A DNA stretch of 64,000 nucleotides, taken from Candidatus Rokuibacteriota bacterium (GTDB taxonomy: Bacteria; Methylomirabilota; Methylomirabilia; Rokubacteriales; CSP1-6). The translations under genes were made by a program, and so were the position numbers. The DNA lies in assembly GCA_003220225.1 (NCBI GenBank), contig QHRU01000051.1, positions 42,510 through 106,509 on the forward strand. Direction: 5' to 3'. The notes beneath the pieces were generated by a model. It was not told the DNA's origin. It searched no databases and was given only the letters and a program-made list of their open reading frames with translations. This document shows, piece after piece, positions 51,784 through 60,597 of the stretch; within the stretch, counting starts at the first letter, position 1; each line of letters begins with the position of its first letter.

Positions 51784-52590
51784 TCAGCCGCGGGCGGCGT
51801 CCATGAGCGGCTTCTGCTGGCCGCCGTCGATCTCGATCATCGAGCCGTTGACGAAGTGGGCGAGCGGTGAGGCCAGGTAGGCGACGAGGTTGGCCACCTC
51901 CTCCACCTCGGCGATGCGCCCGAGCGGGATGCTGCGCGGCGCGAGCCGGTCCGCCTCCTCGTACGAGAGCTTCATGTCGCGCGCCATCGCTTTCACGAGG
52001 CCGTCCCACCGCTCGGTGCGCACGGGGCCGGGGTTCACGGCCACGAAGGTGATGTTGAAGCGGCCGTACTGGCCGGCGAGCGCCTTGGTGAGGTTCTGGC
52101 CGGCGGCGTTGCAGGCGCCGGGCACGATCTCCCAGTAGGAGTCCTTCACGCCGTCGTTGCCGATCAGGTTCACGACGCGGCCGCCGCCCTGCTGCTTCAT
52201 GATCGGCAGCGCGGCCCTGAGACAGCGCACGTAGCCCATGAACTTGAGCTGCAGACCCTGCTGCCACGCGTCCTCGTCGAGGGCTTCCAGGATCCCGCCG
52301 GGCGCGGAGCCGGCGTTGTTCACGAGGACGTCGATCCGCCCGAAGTGCCGCGCGGCGCCGCGCACGAAGTTCTCTGCGTCCTCGCGGCGCGTGAGGTCGG
52401 CCGGGATCGCGAGCACCTTGCGGCCGGACTCGCGGCGGATCTCGTCGGCCGCCGCCTCGAGCACGTCCTTGCGGCGCGCGCAGATCGCGACGTCCACGCC
52501 CTCGCGCGCGAGCACGCGCGCGATGCCCTTGCCGATGCCGAGGCTTCCACCGGTCACCAGCGCCACCTTGCCGTTGAGCTGTAGATCCAT
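51784..52590 (-). CDS. Short-chain dehydrogenase/reductase lacking the canonical catalytic tetrad
   Basis: The 268-residue Rossmann protein has TGGSLGIG (13-20) for cofactor binding and NNAG at 91-94. The C-terminus has the usual HFVNGSMIEIDGGQQ. However, the active-site region reads RVVNLIGNDGVKDSYWEIVP then GACNAAGQNLTKALA: there is no Ser at the normal strand end and no Tyr-x-x-x-Lys anywhere between residues 145 and 170. It may be a non-redox or alternative-mechanism SDR. It is the first gene of the DMFase/transporter operon (35-nt gap) and has a TACAAT box and GAGG site upstream. Confidence 0.87.
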   Translation of the reverse strand: MDLQLNGKVALVTGGSLGIGKGIARVLAREGVDVAICARRKDVLEAAADEIRRESGRKVLAIPADLTRREDAENFVRGAARHFGRIDVLVNNAGSAPGGILEALDEDAWQQGLQLKFMGYVRCLRAALPIMKQQGGGRVVNLIGNDGVKDSYWEIVPGACNAAGQNLTKALAGQYGRFNITFVAVNPGPVRTERWDGLVKAMARDMKLSYEEADRLAPRSIPLGRIAEVEEVANLVAYLASPLAHFVNGSMIEIDGGQQKPLMDAARG

Positions 52591-52633
52591 AGGCCACCTC
52601 GCCGTGTGCTAGCCTAGCGCGGCGATTGTACGC

Positions 52634-54952
52634 GTGAACGATCACCCGGCACACCCACCCGTCACGCCACCGACCCGCGAGCGCCTCGTGGGCGCGGCCG
52701 TGCGCCGCAGCGAGGATCGCCGGTTCGTCACCGGCCGCGGCCGCTACGTCGCCGACGTCGTGGATCCCGCGCACGGTCACGCCGTGGTCGTCCGCAGCGC
52801 GGCCGCCCATGCGCGCCTCGCCCGCCTCGACACCGCGGCGGCGCGGCGGGCGCCCGGCGTGCTCGCGGTGCTCACCGTCGCCGACCTCGGCGAGCTCGGG
52901 TCGCCCATTCCCATTCGGATCGGCCCCCTGCCCGGGTTCGACCGCTACCTCCAGTGGCCGCTCGCCCGCGACCGCGTCCGGTACGTCGGCGAGCCGCTGG
53001 CGCTCGTCGTGGCCGAGGACCGTCACGCCGCCGAGGATGCGGCCGAGCGGGTCTCCGTGGACTACGAGCCCCTCGAGGCCGTCGTCGACCCGCACGATGC
53101 CGCGGCCGACCGCGTCCTGATCCACGAGGCGAGCGGCACGAACATCGCGACCCGTTATCGCGTGTCACGCGGGGATCCCGATGCCGCATTTGCGTCTGCC
53201 GCGTACACACGGCGCGAAACGTTCCGATGCCAGCGCCACAGCGGCGTGCCCCTCGAGACCCGCGGCCTGGTGGCGACGTGGGACGCGACGTTGGAGAAGC
53301 TGACCGTGCTCGGCGCCACCAAGGTGACCTTCTTCAACCGCCGGGCGCTCGCGCGGATGCTGCGGCTCGACGAGGCGAGCATCGAGCTGATCGAGGTGGA
53401 CGTCGGCGGCAGCTTCGGCGTGCGCGGCGAGTTCTATCCCGAAGATCTGCTGATCCCGCTCGCCGCCATCAAGCTCGGGCGCCCGGTGAAGTGGATCGAG
53501 GACCGGCGCGAGAGCTTCCTCGCGACGAACCACTCCCGCCAGATCGAGTGCGAGCTCGAGATCGCCGCGCGCGCGGACGGCACCGTCCTGGGATTGCGTG
53601 GCCGCCTGCTCGCCGACATGGGCGCGTACGTGCGCACGAACGGCGGCGTGGTCCCCGCCAAGGCGGCGCAGTTCCTGCCGGGCCCGTACCGCATCCCGCA
53701 CTTCGCGTGCGAGGTGCAGGCGGTGATCACCAACAAGACGCCGGTCGGCACGTATCGCGGGCCGGGCCGGTTCGAGGCCAATTTCTTCCGCGAGCGCCTG
53801 CTCGACCTCATGGCCTCCGACCTGGGGCTCGATCCCGCCGACGTCCGGCTGCGGAACCTCATCACGCCGGCGGAGCTGCCGTGGACCATCGGCACGCTCG
53901 TGCCGTACGAGGCCTCCGGCGCGTACGACGGCGGCGATTACGCGGCGGCGCTCCGCCGGGCGCTCGAGGCGAGTGACTACGCGCGCCTCGCGAAGGACAA
54001 CGGCCGGCTCGTGGACGGCAAGCGGCGCGGGATCGGCATCGGCTGCTTCGTCGAGTCGAGCGGGGCCGGTCCCGCCGAGACCGCGCGTATCGTCGTCCGC
54101 GGGCCCGGCCGCGTGGAGCTCTACAGCGGCTGCGCCTCCTCGGGCCAGGGCCACGAGACGGTCCTGGCGCAGATTCTCGCCGACGAGCTGGCGATCCCGT
54201 TCGAGTGGATCACGGTTCTCCACGGCAGCACGAGCTTCGTCGCCGAGGGCTGGGGCACGTACCACAGTCGTGCCGTCGTCGTCGGCGGCAGCGCCGTCGC
54301 GGCCGCCGCGGCAGCGCTGAAGTCGCAGCTCGTCGCGCTCGCGGCGAAGCGCGCCGGGCTCGACGAGGCGGCGCTCGAATGCCGCGGCGGCGACGTGTAC
54401 AGGCGAGACGGCGTGGGCGAGCGTCCGGTGCTGACCCTCGCGACCAGTGCCCCGGTGGAGGCCGTCGGGAAGTTCACGACGACGGCGCTCACGTACACGT
54501 ACGGCGCGCACGTCGCCCACGTCGCGGTCGATCCGGAGACCGGGGCGACGGACGTGCTGCGCTTCGTGACGGTCGAGGACGTCGGCCGCGCCATCAACCC
54601 CGCGCTCGTGCACGGACAGGCGCTCGGCTCCGCCGTGCAAGGTCTGAGCGGCGCGTTCCTGGAGGAGCTGGTCTACGACGACACGGGACAGCTCCTCACC
54701 GGCACGCTCGCGGACTACGCGCTGCCCACCGCAGCCGATTTCCCGAGCATCGAGAGCATCACGCTCGAGGACGCACCGTCCACGTCGAACCCGCTCGGAG
54801 CGAAAGGTGCGGGTGAGGGCGGGATCGTGGCCACCGGCGCGGCCGCCGCCAACGCTGTCGCGGCCGCGCTGGCAGGGACTGGCGTGGTCGTCCGCGAGCT
54901 GCCGCTCTCAGCGAGGAACCTCGCGCGCTGGATGGCGGACGCGCAGCGATGA
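52634..54952 (+). CDS. Xanthine dehydrogenase-family molybdopterin-binding large subunit
   Basis: The product has 772 residues. It shows the two-domain Mo-hydroxylase layout: an N-terminal a/b hammerhead (VGAAVRRSEDRRFVTGRGRY VADV, DRVRYVGEPLALVVAEDRHA) and then Mo-cofactor domains with VDVGGSFGVRGEF, TPVGTYRGPGRFEANFFRER, SGCASSGQGHETVLAQILAD and the catalytic glutamate in GAKGAGEGG (about E728). It lacks the Cys-Ser-Phe-Arg loop of CO dehydrogenase. No FAD (medium) or 2Fe-2S (small) subunit gene adjoins, so partners are elsewhere. It starts at GTG 52634 and overlaps the following amidohydrolase by 4 nt. Confidence 0.9.
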   Translation: MNDHPAHPPVTPPTRERLVGAAVRRSEDRRFVTGRGRYVADVVDPAHGHAVVVRSAAAHARLARLDTAAARRAPGVLAVLTVADLGELGSPIPIRIGPLPGFDRYLQWPLARDRVRYVGEPLALVVAEDRHAAEDAAERVSVDYEPLEAVVDPHDAAADRVLIHEASGTNIATRYRVSRGDPDAAFASAAYTRRETFRCQRHSGVPLETRGLVATWDATLEKLTVLGATKVTFFNRRALARMLRLDEASIELIEVDVGGSFGVRGEFYPEDLLIPLAAIKLGRPVKWIEDRRESFLATNHSRQIECELEIAARADGTVLGLRGRLLADMGAYVRTNGGVVPAKAAQFLPGPYRIPHFACEVQAVITNKTPVGTYRGPGRFEANFFRERLLDLMASDLGLDPADVRLRNLITPAELPWTIGTLVPYEASGAYDGGDYAAALRRALEASDYARLAKDNGRLVDGKRRGIGIGCFVESSGAGPAETARIVVRGPGRVELYSGCASSGQGHETVLAQILADELAIPFEWITVLHGSTSFVAEGWGTYHSRAVVVGGSAVAAAAAALKSQLVALAAKRAGLDEAALECRGGDVYRRDGVGERPVLTLATSAPVEAVGKFTTTALTYTYGAHVAHVAVDPETGATDVLRFVTVEDVGRAINPALVHGQALGSAVQGLSGAFLEELVYDDTGQLLTGTLADYALPTAADFPSIESITLEDAPSTSNPLGAKGAGEGGIVATGAAAANAVAAALAGTGVVVRELPLSARNLARWMADAQR

Positions 54953-55947
54953 TCGACGTCCACGCGCATTACGTGCCGCCGGGTCTCGTCGAGCGGCTCC
55001 AGAAGGAAGGCTCGCGCTACGGCGTCTCGGTGGTCGAGACCGAGCCCGCCTGCCACGCGCTGCACTTCGCCTCCGGGCTCCGGCTACGTCCGTTCTTCGC
55101 GAAGCTGATCGAGGAGCCGGCCACGCGCGTCGCGAGCATGACCGCCGCCGGGATCGACCGCGAGATCCTCTCGACGTGGACCGACATGCACGCCCACGGG
55201 CTCGACGTCGCCCAGGGCACCGCCTGGCACCGGCTGCTGAACGAGTCGCTCGCCGAGCTCGCACAGCGCCACGGCCCTCACTTCTCGCTCCTGGCGTCCG
55301 GCTATCTTCCCGACGCTGCCCAGGCGGCGCGTGAGCTGGAGTACGCGGTGACGCAGCTCGGCGCCGTCGGCGCCGTCGCCGCGACCAACGTGGAAGGCAC
55401 GAACCTCGGCGAGCTGCCGCTCGACGAGTACTGGGCCGCCGCCGTCGAGCTCCGCGTTCCCGTGTTCCTGCATCCCGTGCAGCCGAATCCGACGCCGCGC
55501 ACGCGGCGCTTCGCGATGAACCAGGTCGTGCAGTACACGGTGGACACCACGCTCTGCGTCGGCTCGCTCATCGGCGCCGGCGTTCTCGACCGCTTCCCGG
55601 GGCTGGAGCTGATCCTCTCTCACGGAGGAGGGACGGTGCCCTACGTGATCGGCCGCTTCGACGTCATGTTCCAGCGCAGCGACCGCGCCGCCGCCGGGAT
55701 CGCCGCGACGTCGCCGCCGTCGGCGTACCTGCGCCGCATGTACTACGACACGATCCTCCACGACCCGCGCGCGCTCCGGTATCTGGCGGACCGCGTCGGC
55801 ATCGAGCGCCTCGTGATCGGCAGCGACGACTCGTTCCCGCCGGCCGACCACGACCCGCTGGCGAGCCTGCGCGCCGCGGGATTCAGCGCGGAGGAGATGC
55901 ACCGTATCGGCGAGACGAACCCGCGCCGGCTCTTCCGCCTGCCGTGA
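54949..55947 (+). CDS. Amidohydrolase family 2 (ACMSD-like)
   Basis: The product has 332 residues. Metal motif MIDVHAHYVP at the very N-terminus, barrel histidine VFLHPVQPNP, later histidine LILSHGGGTVPYVIG and aspartate VIGSDDSFP. It is the same size and subgroup as the gene at 11332 (decarboxylase/hydrolase of the ACMSD type). It is translationally coupled on both sides (ATGA with the Mo-hydroxylase, GTGA with the exonuclease), so it probably processes the hydroxylated product. Confidence 0.88.
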   Translation: MIDVHAHYVPPGLVERLQKEGSRYGVSVVETEPACHALHFASGLRLRPFFAKLIEEPATRVASMTAAGIDREILSTWTDMHAHGLDVAQGTAWHRLLNESLAELAQRHGPHFSLLASGYLPDAAQAARELEYAVTQLGAVGAVAATNVEGTNLGELPLDEYWAAAVELRVPVFLHPVQPNPTPRTRRFAMNQVVQYTVDTTLCVGSLIGAGVLDRFPGLELILSHGGGTVPYVIGRFDVMFQRSDRAAAGIAATSPPSAYLRRMYYDTILHDPRALRYLADRVGIERLVIGSDDSFPPADHDPLASLRAAGFSAEEMHRIGETNPRRLFRLP

Positions 55948-56837
55948 TCGTCCATCTGATCGACGGGACGTACGAATTGTTCCGCTATTTCCTCTCGCCG
56001 GCGGCGGCCTTCGATCGCAGCGCGCCGGCGGAGCTGCGGGCGGTGCGCGGCGTCGTGGGGTCGATCCTGGGGATGCTCGAAGGCGGCGCCACGCATCTGG
56101 GCGTGGCCACCGATCACGTCATCGAATCGTTTCGCAACGCGCTCTGGCCGGACTACAAGACGGGCGAGGGGATGGACCCGCTCCTGTACGGGCAATTTCA
56201 GCCGCTGGAGGCTGCGCTGAGCGCGCTCGGCGTCGCCGTCTGGCCCATGGTCGAGTTCGAGGCCGACGACGCGCTGGCGGCGGCGGCGGCCATGGCCGCC
56301 GCCGACACGCGCGTCGAGCAGGTCGTCGTGTGCACGCCGGACAAGGATCTCGCGCAGTGCGTGCGCGGCGACCGCGTTGTCCAGCTCGATCGGCGCACGC
56401 GCGAGCTGCGCAACGAGTCGGCGGTGCGGCAGAAGTTCGGCGTCCCGCCCGCGTCGATTCCCGACTGGCTCGCGCTCGTTGGCGACAGCGCGGACGGCTA
56501 CCCGGGGCTGCCCGGCTGGGGCGCGCGATCGGCCGCGACGCTGCTCGCTCGATATCGGCACCTCGAGCACATTCCGAAGCCGGCCTCGGAGTGGGACGTG
56601 TCCGTGCGCGGATCGATGCGGCTGGCGACGACGCTCGCCGAGCAACGCGAGCGCGCGATGCTGTTCCGCGAGCTGGCCACGCTGCGTGCGGACGCGCCCA
56701 TCGGCACCGACGTGGACGCGCTGCGCTGGACCGGACCGCGCGCCGAGTTCGCGACCTGGGCGAAGCGACTCGGCACATCCGCACTTCACGAGCGCGCCTC
56801 GACGCTGGCGGTGGCGCGCGCGGCGGCGCTGTACTAG
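55944..56837 (+). CDS. 5'-3' exonuclease (PolA N-terminal / FEN-like)
   Basis: The 297-residue stand-alone exonuclease resembles the 5' nuclease domain of DNA polymerase I. The metal aspartates are visible in VHLIDGTYELFRYF, VEFEADDALAAAAAMAA and VCTPDKDLAQCV, and in the helix-3-turn region LVGDSADGYPGLPGWGARSA. It would remove 5' flaps or RNA primers. The GTG start overlaps the amidohydrolase stop by 4 nt, an unexpected location for a DNA-metabolism gene inside a catabolic operon. Confidence 0.88.
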   Translation: MIVHLIDGTYELFRYFLSPAAAFDRSAPAELRAVRGVVGSILGMLEGGATHLGVATDHVIESFRNALWPDYKTGEGMDPLLYGQFQPLEAALSALGVAVWPMVEFEADDALAAAAAMAAADTRVEQVVVCTPDKDLAQCVRGDRVVQLDRRTRELRNESAVRQKFGVPPASIPDWLALVGDSADGYPGLPGWGARSAATLLARYRHLEHIPKPASEWDVSVRGSMRLATTLAEQRERAMLFRELATLRADAPIGTDVDALRWTGPRAEFATWAKRLGTSALHERASTLAVARAAALY

Positions 56838-56858
56838 AGTCCCGGCGGGAGGAAACCC

Positions 56859-57890
56859 ATGCCACACGACAGGCGCAACGCGCAGGATGGTCCGCGCTCC
56901 GTGGCGCGGCGCGACTTCGTTCGAAGCGCGGCGCTCCTGGCCGCCGGCCTCGTCGCGGCCGGGAGGGTCGATTCGGCGACGGCCGGCGAGCCGTCCCAGG
57001 GCGCGGGTCGGGTCCGCGAGTTCATCCGAAAGGTGCAGAACGCGCGGCTCTTCGACCTCGCGTCGGTCTGGGACGAGAACTCGCCGATCGCCAGCGTCAA
57101 CCCGACGTATTCCATGTCGCTCGCCGCCACCCACGCCGGGACGCGCGGCGTCTTCGGGGACGGAGGGAAGCTCTCGTTCACCGCCGAGGTCCAGCACTGG
57201 AGCGGCCAGCACGGCGCGCCGAGCATCGACGCCATCGGGCACATCGGCCACAACGGCCTGCTCTTCGGCGGCGTCGACGCGGCGGCGGCGACGGCGGACC
57301 TGCGCGGCATCGGTCGTAGCGGGGTGGGCGCCCACCTCGACATGACGCACTACCCGACGGACCTGCTCGTCAATCGGGGCGTGCTGCTCGACGTCGCGCG
57401 CCTCGTGAACGGCAACCTGACTCCGCTGCCGCCGCAGTTCGAGATCACCGCCCGCCATCTCGCTCGCGCCGCCAAGGCCCAGCAGGTCGAGCTGGAACGC
57501 GGCGACACCGTCCTCATCCGGACGGGATGGGGACAGTACTTCGGCGCGAATCCAGCGCTCTACAAGGGCGACTTCTCGCCCGGCCCGGGCGTGGAGGGCG
57601 CGCAGTTCCTGATCGATGCCGGCGCCCGCGTCGTCGGCAACGACACGCTCACCTTCGAGCAGCGCCCCCCGATCCTCGGGACCCCGGGGACGCCGTCGTT
57701 CCAGGTGTTCCCCGTGCACATGCTGGTCATCGCTGACCACGGGATCAACATCATCGAGAACTTTTTCCTCGAAGAGCTGGCCGAGGCGCGCGTCTACGAG
57801 TTCCTGCTCGTCGTGCCGCCGCTCAAGATCCGGGGCGGCACCGGCTCCGCTCTTCGCTCGTTCGCCCTCACGCCGGGGCCCGAGGACTAG
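56859..57890 (+). CDS. Tat-exported cyclase-family (kynurenine formamidase-like) hydrolase
   Basis: The product has 343 residues. Twin-arginine signal ARRDFVRSAALLAAGLVAAG. The cyclase fold shows LFDLASVWDENSPIASVNPT, the metal region GQHGAPSIDAIGHIGHNGLL (His/Asp ligands; usual HxGTHxDxPxH), LDVARLVNG and LIRTGWGQYFG, plus FPVHMLVIADHGINIIENFF. It hydrolyses small amides or lactones in the periplasm. GGGAGGAAACC precedes the ATG, 21 nt after the exonuclease. The double-hairpin repeat copy B begins 5 nt after its stop. Confidence 0.87.
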   Translation: MPHDRRNAQDGPRSVARRDFVRSAALLAAGLVAAGRVDSATAGEPSQGAGRVREFIRKVQNARLFDLASVWDENSPIASVNPTYSMSLAATHAGTRGVFGDGGKLSFTAEVQHWSGQHGAPSIDAIGHIGHNGLLFGGVDAAAATADLRGIGRSGVGAHLDMTHYPTDLLVNRGVLLDVARLVNGNLTPLPPQFEITARHLARAAKAQQVELERGDTVLIRTGWGQYFGANPALYKGDFSPGPGVEGAQFLIDAGARVVGNDTLTFEQRPPILGTPGTPSFQVFPVHMLVIADHGINIIENFFLEELAEARVYEFLLVVPPLKIRGGTGSALRSFALTPGPED

Positions 57891-57895
57891 AAGAT

Positions 57896-57985
57896 GGGGG
57901 GCCCCGACATGGCCCCCCGGGTTCTTCAAGCGAAGGGGCTACGCCCCCCTCGGACTCCCCGGCCACACGCTCGGGGCGCCCCGGC
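57896..57985 (+). repeat. GC-rich double-hairpin intergenic repeat, copy B
   Basis: GGGGGGCC, loop CCGACAT, GGCCCCCC (57896-57918) starts 5 nt after the cyclase stop, followed by a G-run/C-run hairpin around CTAC (about 57934-57949) and a shared tail to GCGCCCCGGC. It is the second copy of the repeat at 45665-45757, with the same orientation relative to the upstream gene. The remaining gap to 58033 holds no gene. Confidence 0.75.
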
Positions 57986-58033
57986 GCCGTGGCACCCCTC
58001 GATACTCCGACAGGCTCCTCGCGCCGTCGATCG

Positions 58034-59191
58034 TCAGACGAAGGTCAGCGGCTCCACGTGGGCCTCGCCGCGGGCGAACCGCGCGAGGTCGAGGGCGGCG
58101 GCGTCCATGGTGGCGGCGCGGCCGTGTACGAGCATCTCGGCCATGAGCTGGCCGGCGATGGGGCCGTGCATGAAGCCGTGGCCGCTGAAGCCGGCGATGA
58201 CGTGCAATCCCGCCGCGCCGGGGACGGCGCTGACGATCCCCGTCTGATCCGGCGTCATCTCGTAGAGGCCGGCGTACGCGCGCATGAGCGCGGCGTCCGC
58301 CAGGGCCGGCGCGCGGTGAATCGCGCGCTCGACCACCCGCGGCTCGAGGCTCCGATCGATCTCGGTGCTGAAGCCGTCGGGCTCGTCGCGGCGCCCGTGT
58401 CCGAGGAGCATCCCGGGGCCCTCGCGGCGAAGCGAGAAGTTCCGGTGCGGGTCGATGACGAACGGGGTGGCCGCGGGAATCCGGTCCACGGGAAACGGCG
58501 CAGTCATGAACTTGTGACGCCGGTGCGGGCGGATGGGGATGTCGACTCCGGCGAGCGTGCCCACGACGCCCGACCACGCGCCGGTCGCGATGACGACGGC
58601 CGGCGCCTCGAACGCGCCCGCCGCGGTGGTGACGCCGCTCACGCGGTCGCCGTCGCGGCGGAATCCGCGCACCTCGTGCTGCTGCTTGATCACCACGCCG
58701 AGGTCGCGCGCGCGCGCGGCGATCGCGGTCGCGCAGAGGTACGGGTCGGCGTACCCGTCGCGCGGCGTATAGGTCGCGCCGAGCAGATCGTCGGTGTTCA
58801 GGTACGGGCAGAGCGCGCGCGTCGCCGCCGCGTCGAGCAGCTCGACATCGACGCCGAGGCTTCGCTGGAGCGCGACGCTGCGCCGCGCCGTGGCCAGCTC
58901 GTCGTCCGTCGCGATCAGGATGAGGTATCCGTGCTGACGGAACTGAGGATCGACGCCGAACTCTTCCTGGAACCGCTCGTAGGTGACGATGCTGTGGGTC
59001 GTCAGCTCGACGCCGAGGCGGTTCGCATACTGATGGCGAATGCCTCCGCTGGCCAGAGCCGTCGAGCCCGAGCACACGGTGTCGCGCTCGAGGACGATCA
59101 CCCGCCCGGCGCCGAGCCGCGCCAGATGGTACGCGGTGCTCACGCCCATGATGCCGGCGCCGACGATCACGACCTCCGCGGTTTCCGTCAT
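58034..59191 (-). CDS. DAO-family FAD-dependent oxidase (sarcosine/glycine oxidase-like)
   Basis: The product has 385 residues. FAD Rossmann motif VVIVGAGIMGVSTAYHLARL (7-26), second signature GSTALASGGIRHQYANRLGV, the substrate-domain segment VVIATGAWSGVVG, and the C-terminal GLHVIAGFSGHGFMHGPIAG typical of DadA/sarcosine-oxidase-like enzymes. It oxidises a secondary or N-methyl amine or a D-amino acid. The ATG before TETAEVVIVG is chosen; the frame is open upstream without homology. It is convergent with the cyclase and divergent from the deiminase-like gene. Confidence 0.9.
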   Translation of the reverse strand: MTETAEVVIVGAGIMGVSTAYHLARLGAGRVIVLERDTVCSGSTALASGGIRHQYANRLGVELTTHSIVTYERFQEEFGVDPQFRQHGYLILIATDDELATARRSVALQRSLGVDVELLDAAATRALCPYLNTDDLLGATYTPRDGYADPYLCATAIAARARDLGVVIKQQHEVRGFRRDGDRVSGVTTAAGAFEAPAVVIATGAWSGVVGTLAGVDIPIRPHRRHKFMTAPFPVDRIPAATPFVIDPHRNFSLRREGPGMLLGHGRRDEPDGFSTEIDRSLEPRVVERAIHRAPALADAALMRAYAGLYEMTPDQTGIVSAVPGAAGLHVIAGFSGHGFMHGPIAGQLMAEMLVHGRAATMDAAALDLARFARGEAHVEPLTFV

Positions 59192-59235
59192 GGCTGTCGC
59201 CACGATACGGCACCTGCGATCGGCGCTCAACGACC

Positions 59236-60495
59236 TTGACGCGGCGTGCCCTTCGTCTGCCCGTGGATCTGCTCGAGACGTTTCCACGGTGGCGTGAGGG
59301 CTCACGCGTCGGGTTCTCGCCTCGCACGCTGGGATTGACGCTGGTGCCCGCGGCCGCCGGTCGTCCCCTCGGGAACGTCCGGCTCCAGATATCGACCGCC
59401 TGGGGCGGCACGCCGATCACCGTCAGCCTGCTCCGGGACCTGACGCGCGGGCTCGACCGCTCCGTGAGGGTCGTCGTCCTCCTGGATCCGGACAGCGATG
59501 GCGCGGGTGTCCGTCGTCTCGTGCGCGAGTGTCTCGGCCGTGAGCGCTCGATCCGGATCTTCAGCGTCGGGTTCGGGACCATCTTCGCGCGCGACAATGC
59601 CCTGGCGGCGCGCGACCGGCGCGGGCGTCCTGTCCTGCTCGTGCCTCGTGCCTTGCGGACCTCCGGCGAGAGCTCCGCGAGCCCGCTCGATGCTCGGGCC
59701 GCGCAGCGTCTTCTCGCGGTCCGCGTCGTGCGCTCCCGCCTGTTCTGGCACGGCGGCAACATTCTCTTCGATGGCGAGTGTCTCGCGGTCGGGGCCGATA
59801 CGATCTCGGAGAACGTCACGCGGCTGGGTCTGACGGCGACCGAGGTGCTCGCGATTCTCACGGCGGAGCTCGGAGGCGAGGTCGTCGTCCTCGGCGCCAC
59901 CGGCTCGGCTCGGTTCGATCACGATCGAAACCGGATGGCGCCGTCCGGGCAGGCGTCCTACCACATCGATCTCGACGTGGCGTTGCTGGGACGCACCGGT
60001 CGCGACGGTCGGCCGACGACGCTCGTCGCCGACCCGCGCCGCGGCCTCGAGCAGCTGGGCGCCGTGCTCGCTCACCGGCGCCTCACGCTGTCGCCGTATC
60101 TGCCGCCCTCGCGCGCGCGCGAGCAGATCGCGCGCGAGTATCGCGCGGCGGCACGCGAGCGGACGTCGATGCTTCAGGCCTACCGGGAACGCCTGGCGGA
60201 CTGCGGGTATCGGGTTGTCGGCGTCCCGGAGCTGCGGACGCGTGACGAACGGGACACGCTGCTGAGCCTGGCCAGCGTGGACCTTGTATATTGCAACGTC
60301 TTGCCGGGGATGAACCGCGGCCGGCCGGCCGTCCACTATCTGCCGTGGGGCATCCCGGCACTCGATGCGGCCGCTGAGCGATGCTTTCGGGCCGCCGGGG
60401 TCCTGCCGGTGCGCCTCGCCCGCACGCCGCACCTGGCGAACGCTATGATCCAGCGGGCCGCCGGCCTGCGCTGCTTCTGCGGCGCCATGCCCTGA
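59236..60495 (+). CDS. Guanidino-modifying (arginine/agmatine deiminase-like) protein
   Basis: The product has 410-419 residues depending on the start (TTG 59236 or GTG 59263). Superfamily elements: FGTIFARDNALAAR (Asp at 120), LFWHGGNILFDGE (172-175), QASYHIDLDVALLG (H243-x-D245) and a cysteine near the end in AAGLRCFCGAMP (C413 or C415), the normal place for the nucleophile of deiminases and amidinotransferases. It probably hydrolyses or transfers a guanidino group; the exact substrate is unknown. The protein is cytoplasmic. No other arginine or polyamine genes are nearby, so it is an orphan. Confidence 0.6.
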   Translation: MTRRALRLPVDLLETFPRWREGSRVGFSPRTLGLTLVPAAAGRPLGNVRLQISTAWGGTPITVSLLRDLTRGLDRSVRVVVLLDPDSDGAGVRRLVRECLGRERSIRIFSVGFGTIFARDNALAARDRRGRPVLLVPRALRTSGESSASPLDARAAQRLLAVRVVRSRLFWHGGNILFDGECLAVGADTISENVTRLGLTATEVLAILTAELGGEVVVLGATGSARFDHDRNRMAPSGQASYHIDLDVALLGRTGRDGRPTTLVADPRRGLEQLGAVLAHRRLTLSPYLPPSRAREQIAREYRAAARERTSMLQAYRERLADCGYRVVGVPELRTRDERDTLLSLASVDLVYCNVLPGMNRGRPAVHYLPWGIPALDAAAERCFRAAGVLPVRLARTPHLANAMIQRAAGLRCFCGAMP

Positions 60496-60597
60496 TCACC
60501 CCGCTCTTCGCCTCGCTGCGCTGCGTCACGCGAGTCCTTGCCTTCGGGGACGCAATCGCGGATAGTCCCAACCACCGCAATCCCGGGAGGGAAGCCC

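Noticed and set aside
52634..54952. Carbon monoxide dehydrogenase large subunit (coxL)
   Set aside because: The CO-dehydrogenase Cys-Ser-Phe-Arg active-site loop is absent (TYRGPGRFE instead) and no coxM/coxS genes adjoin, so only the broader family is claimed.
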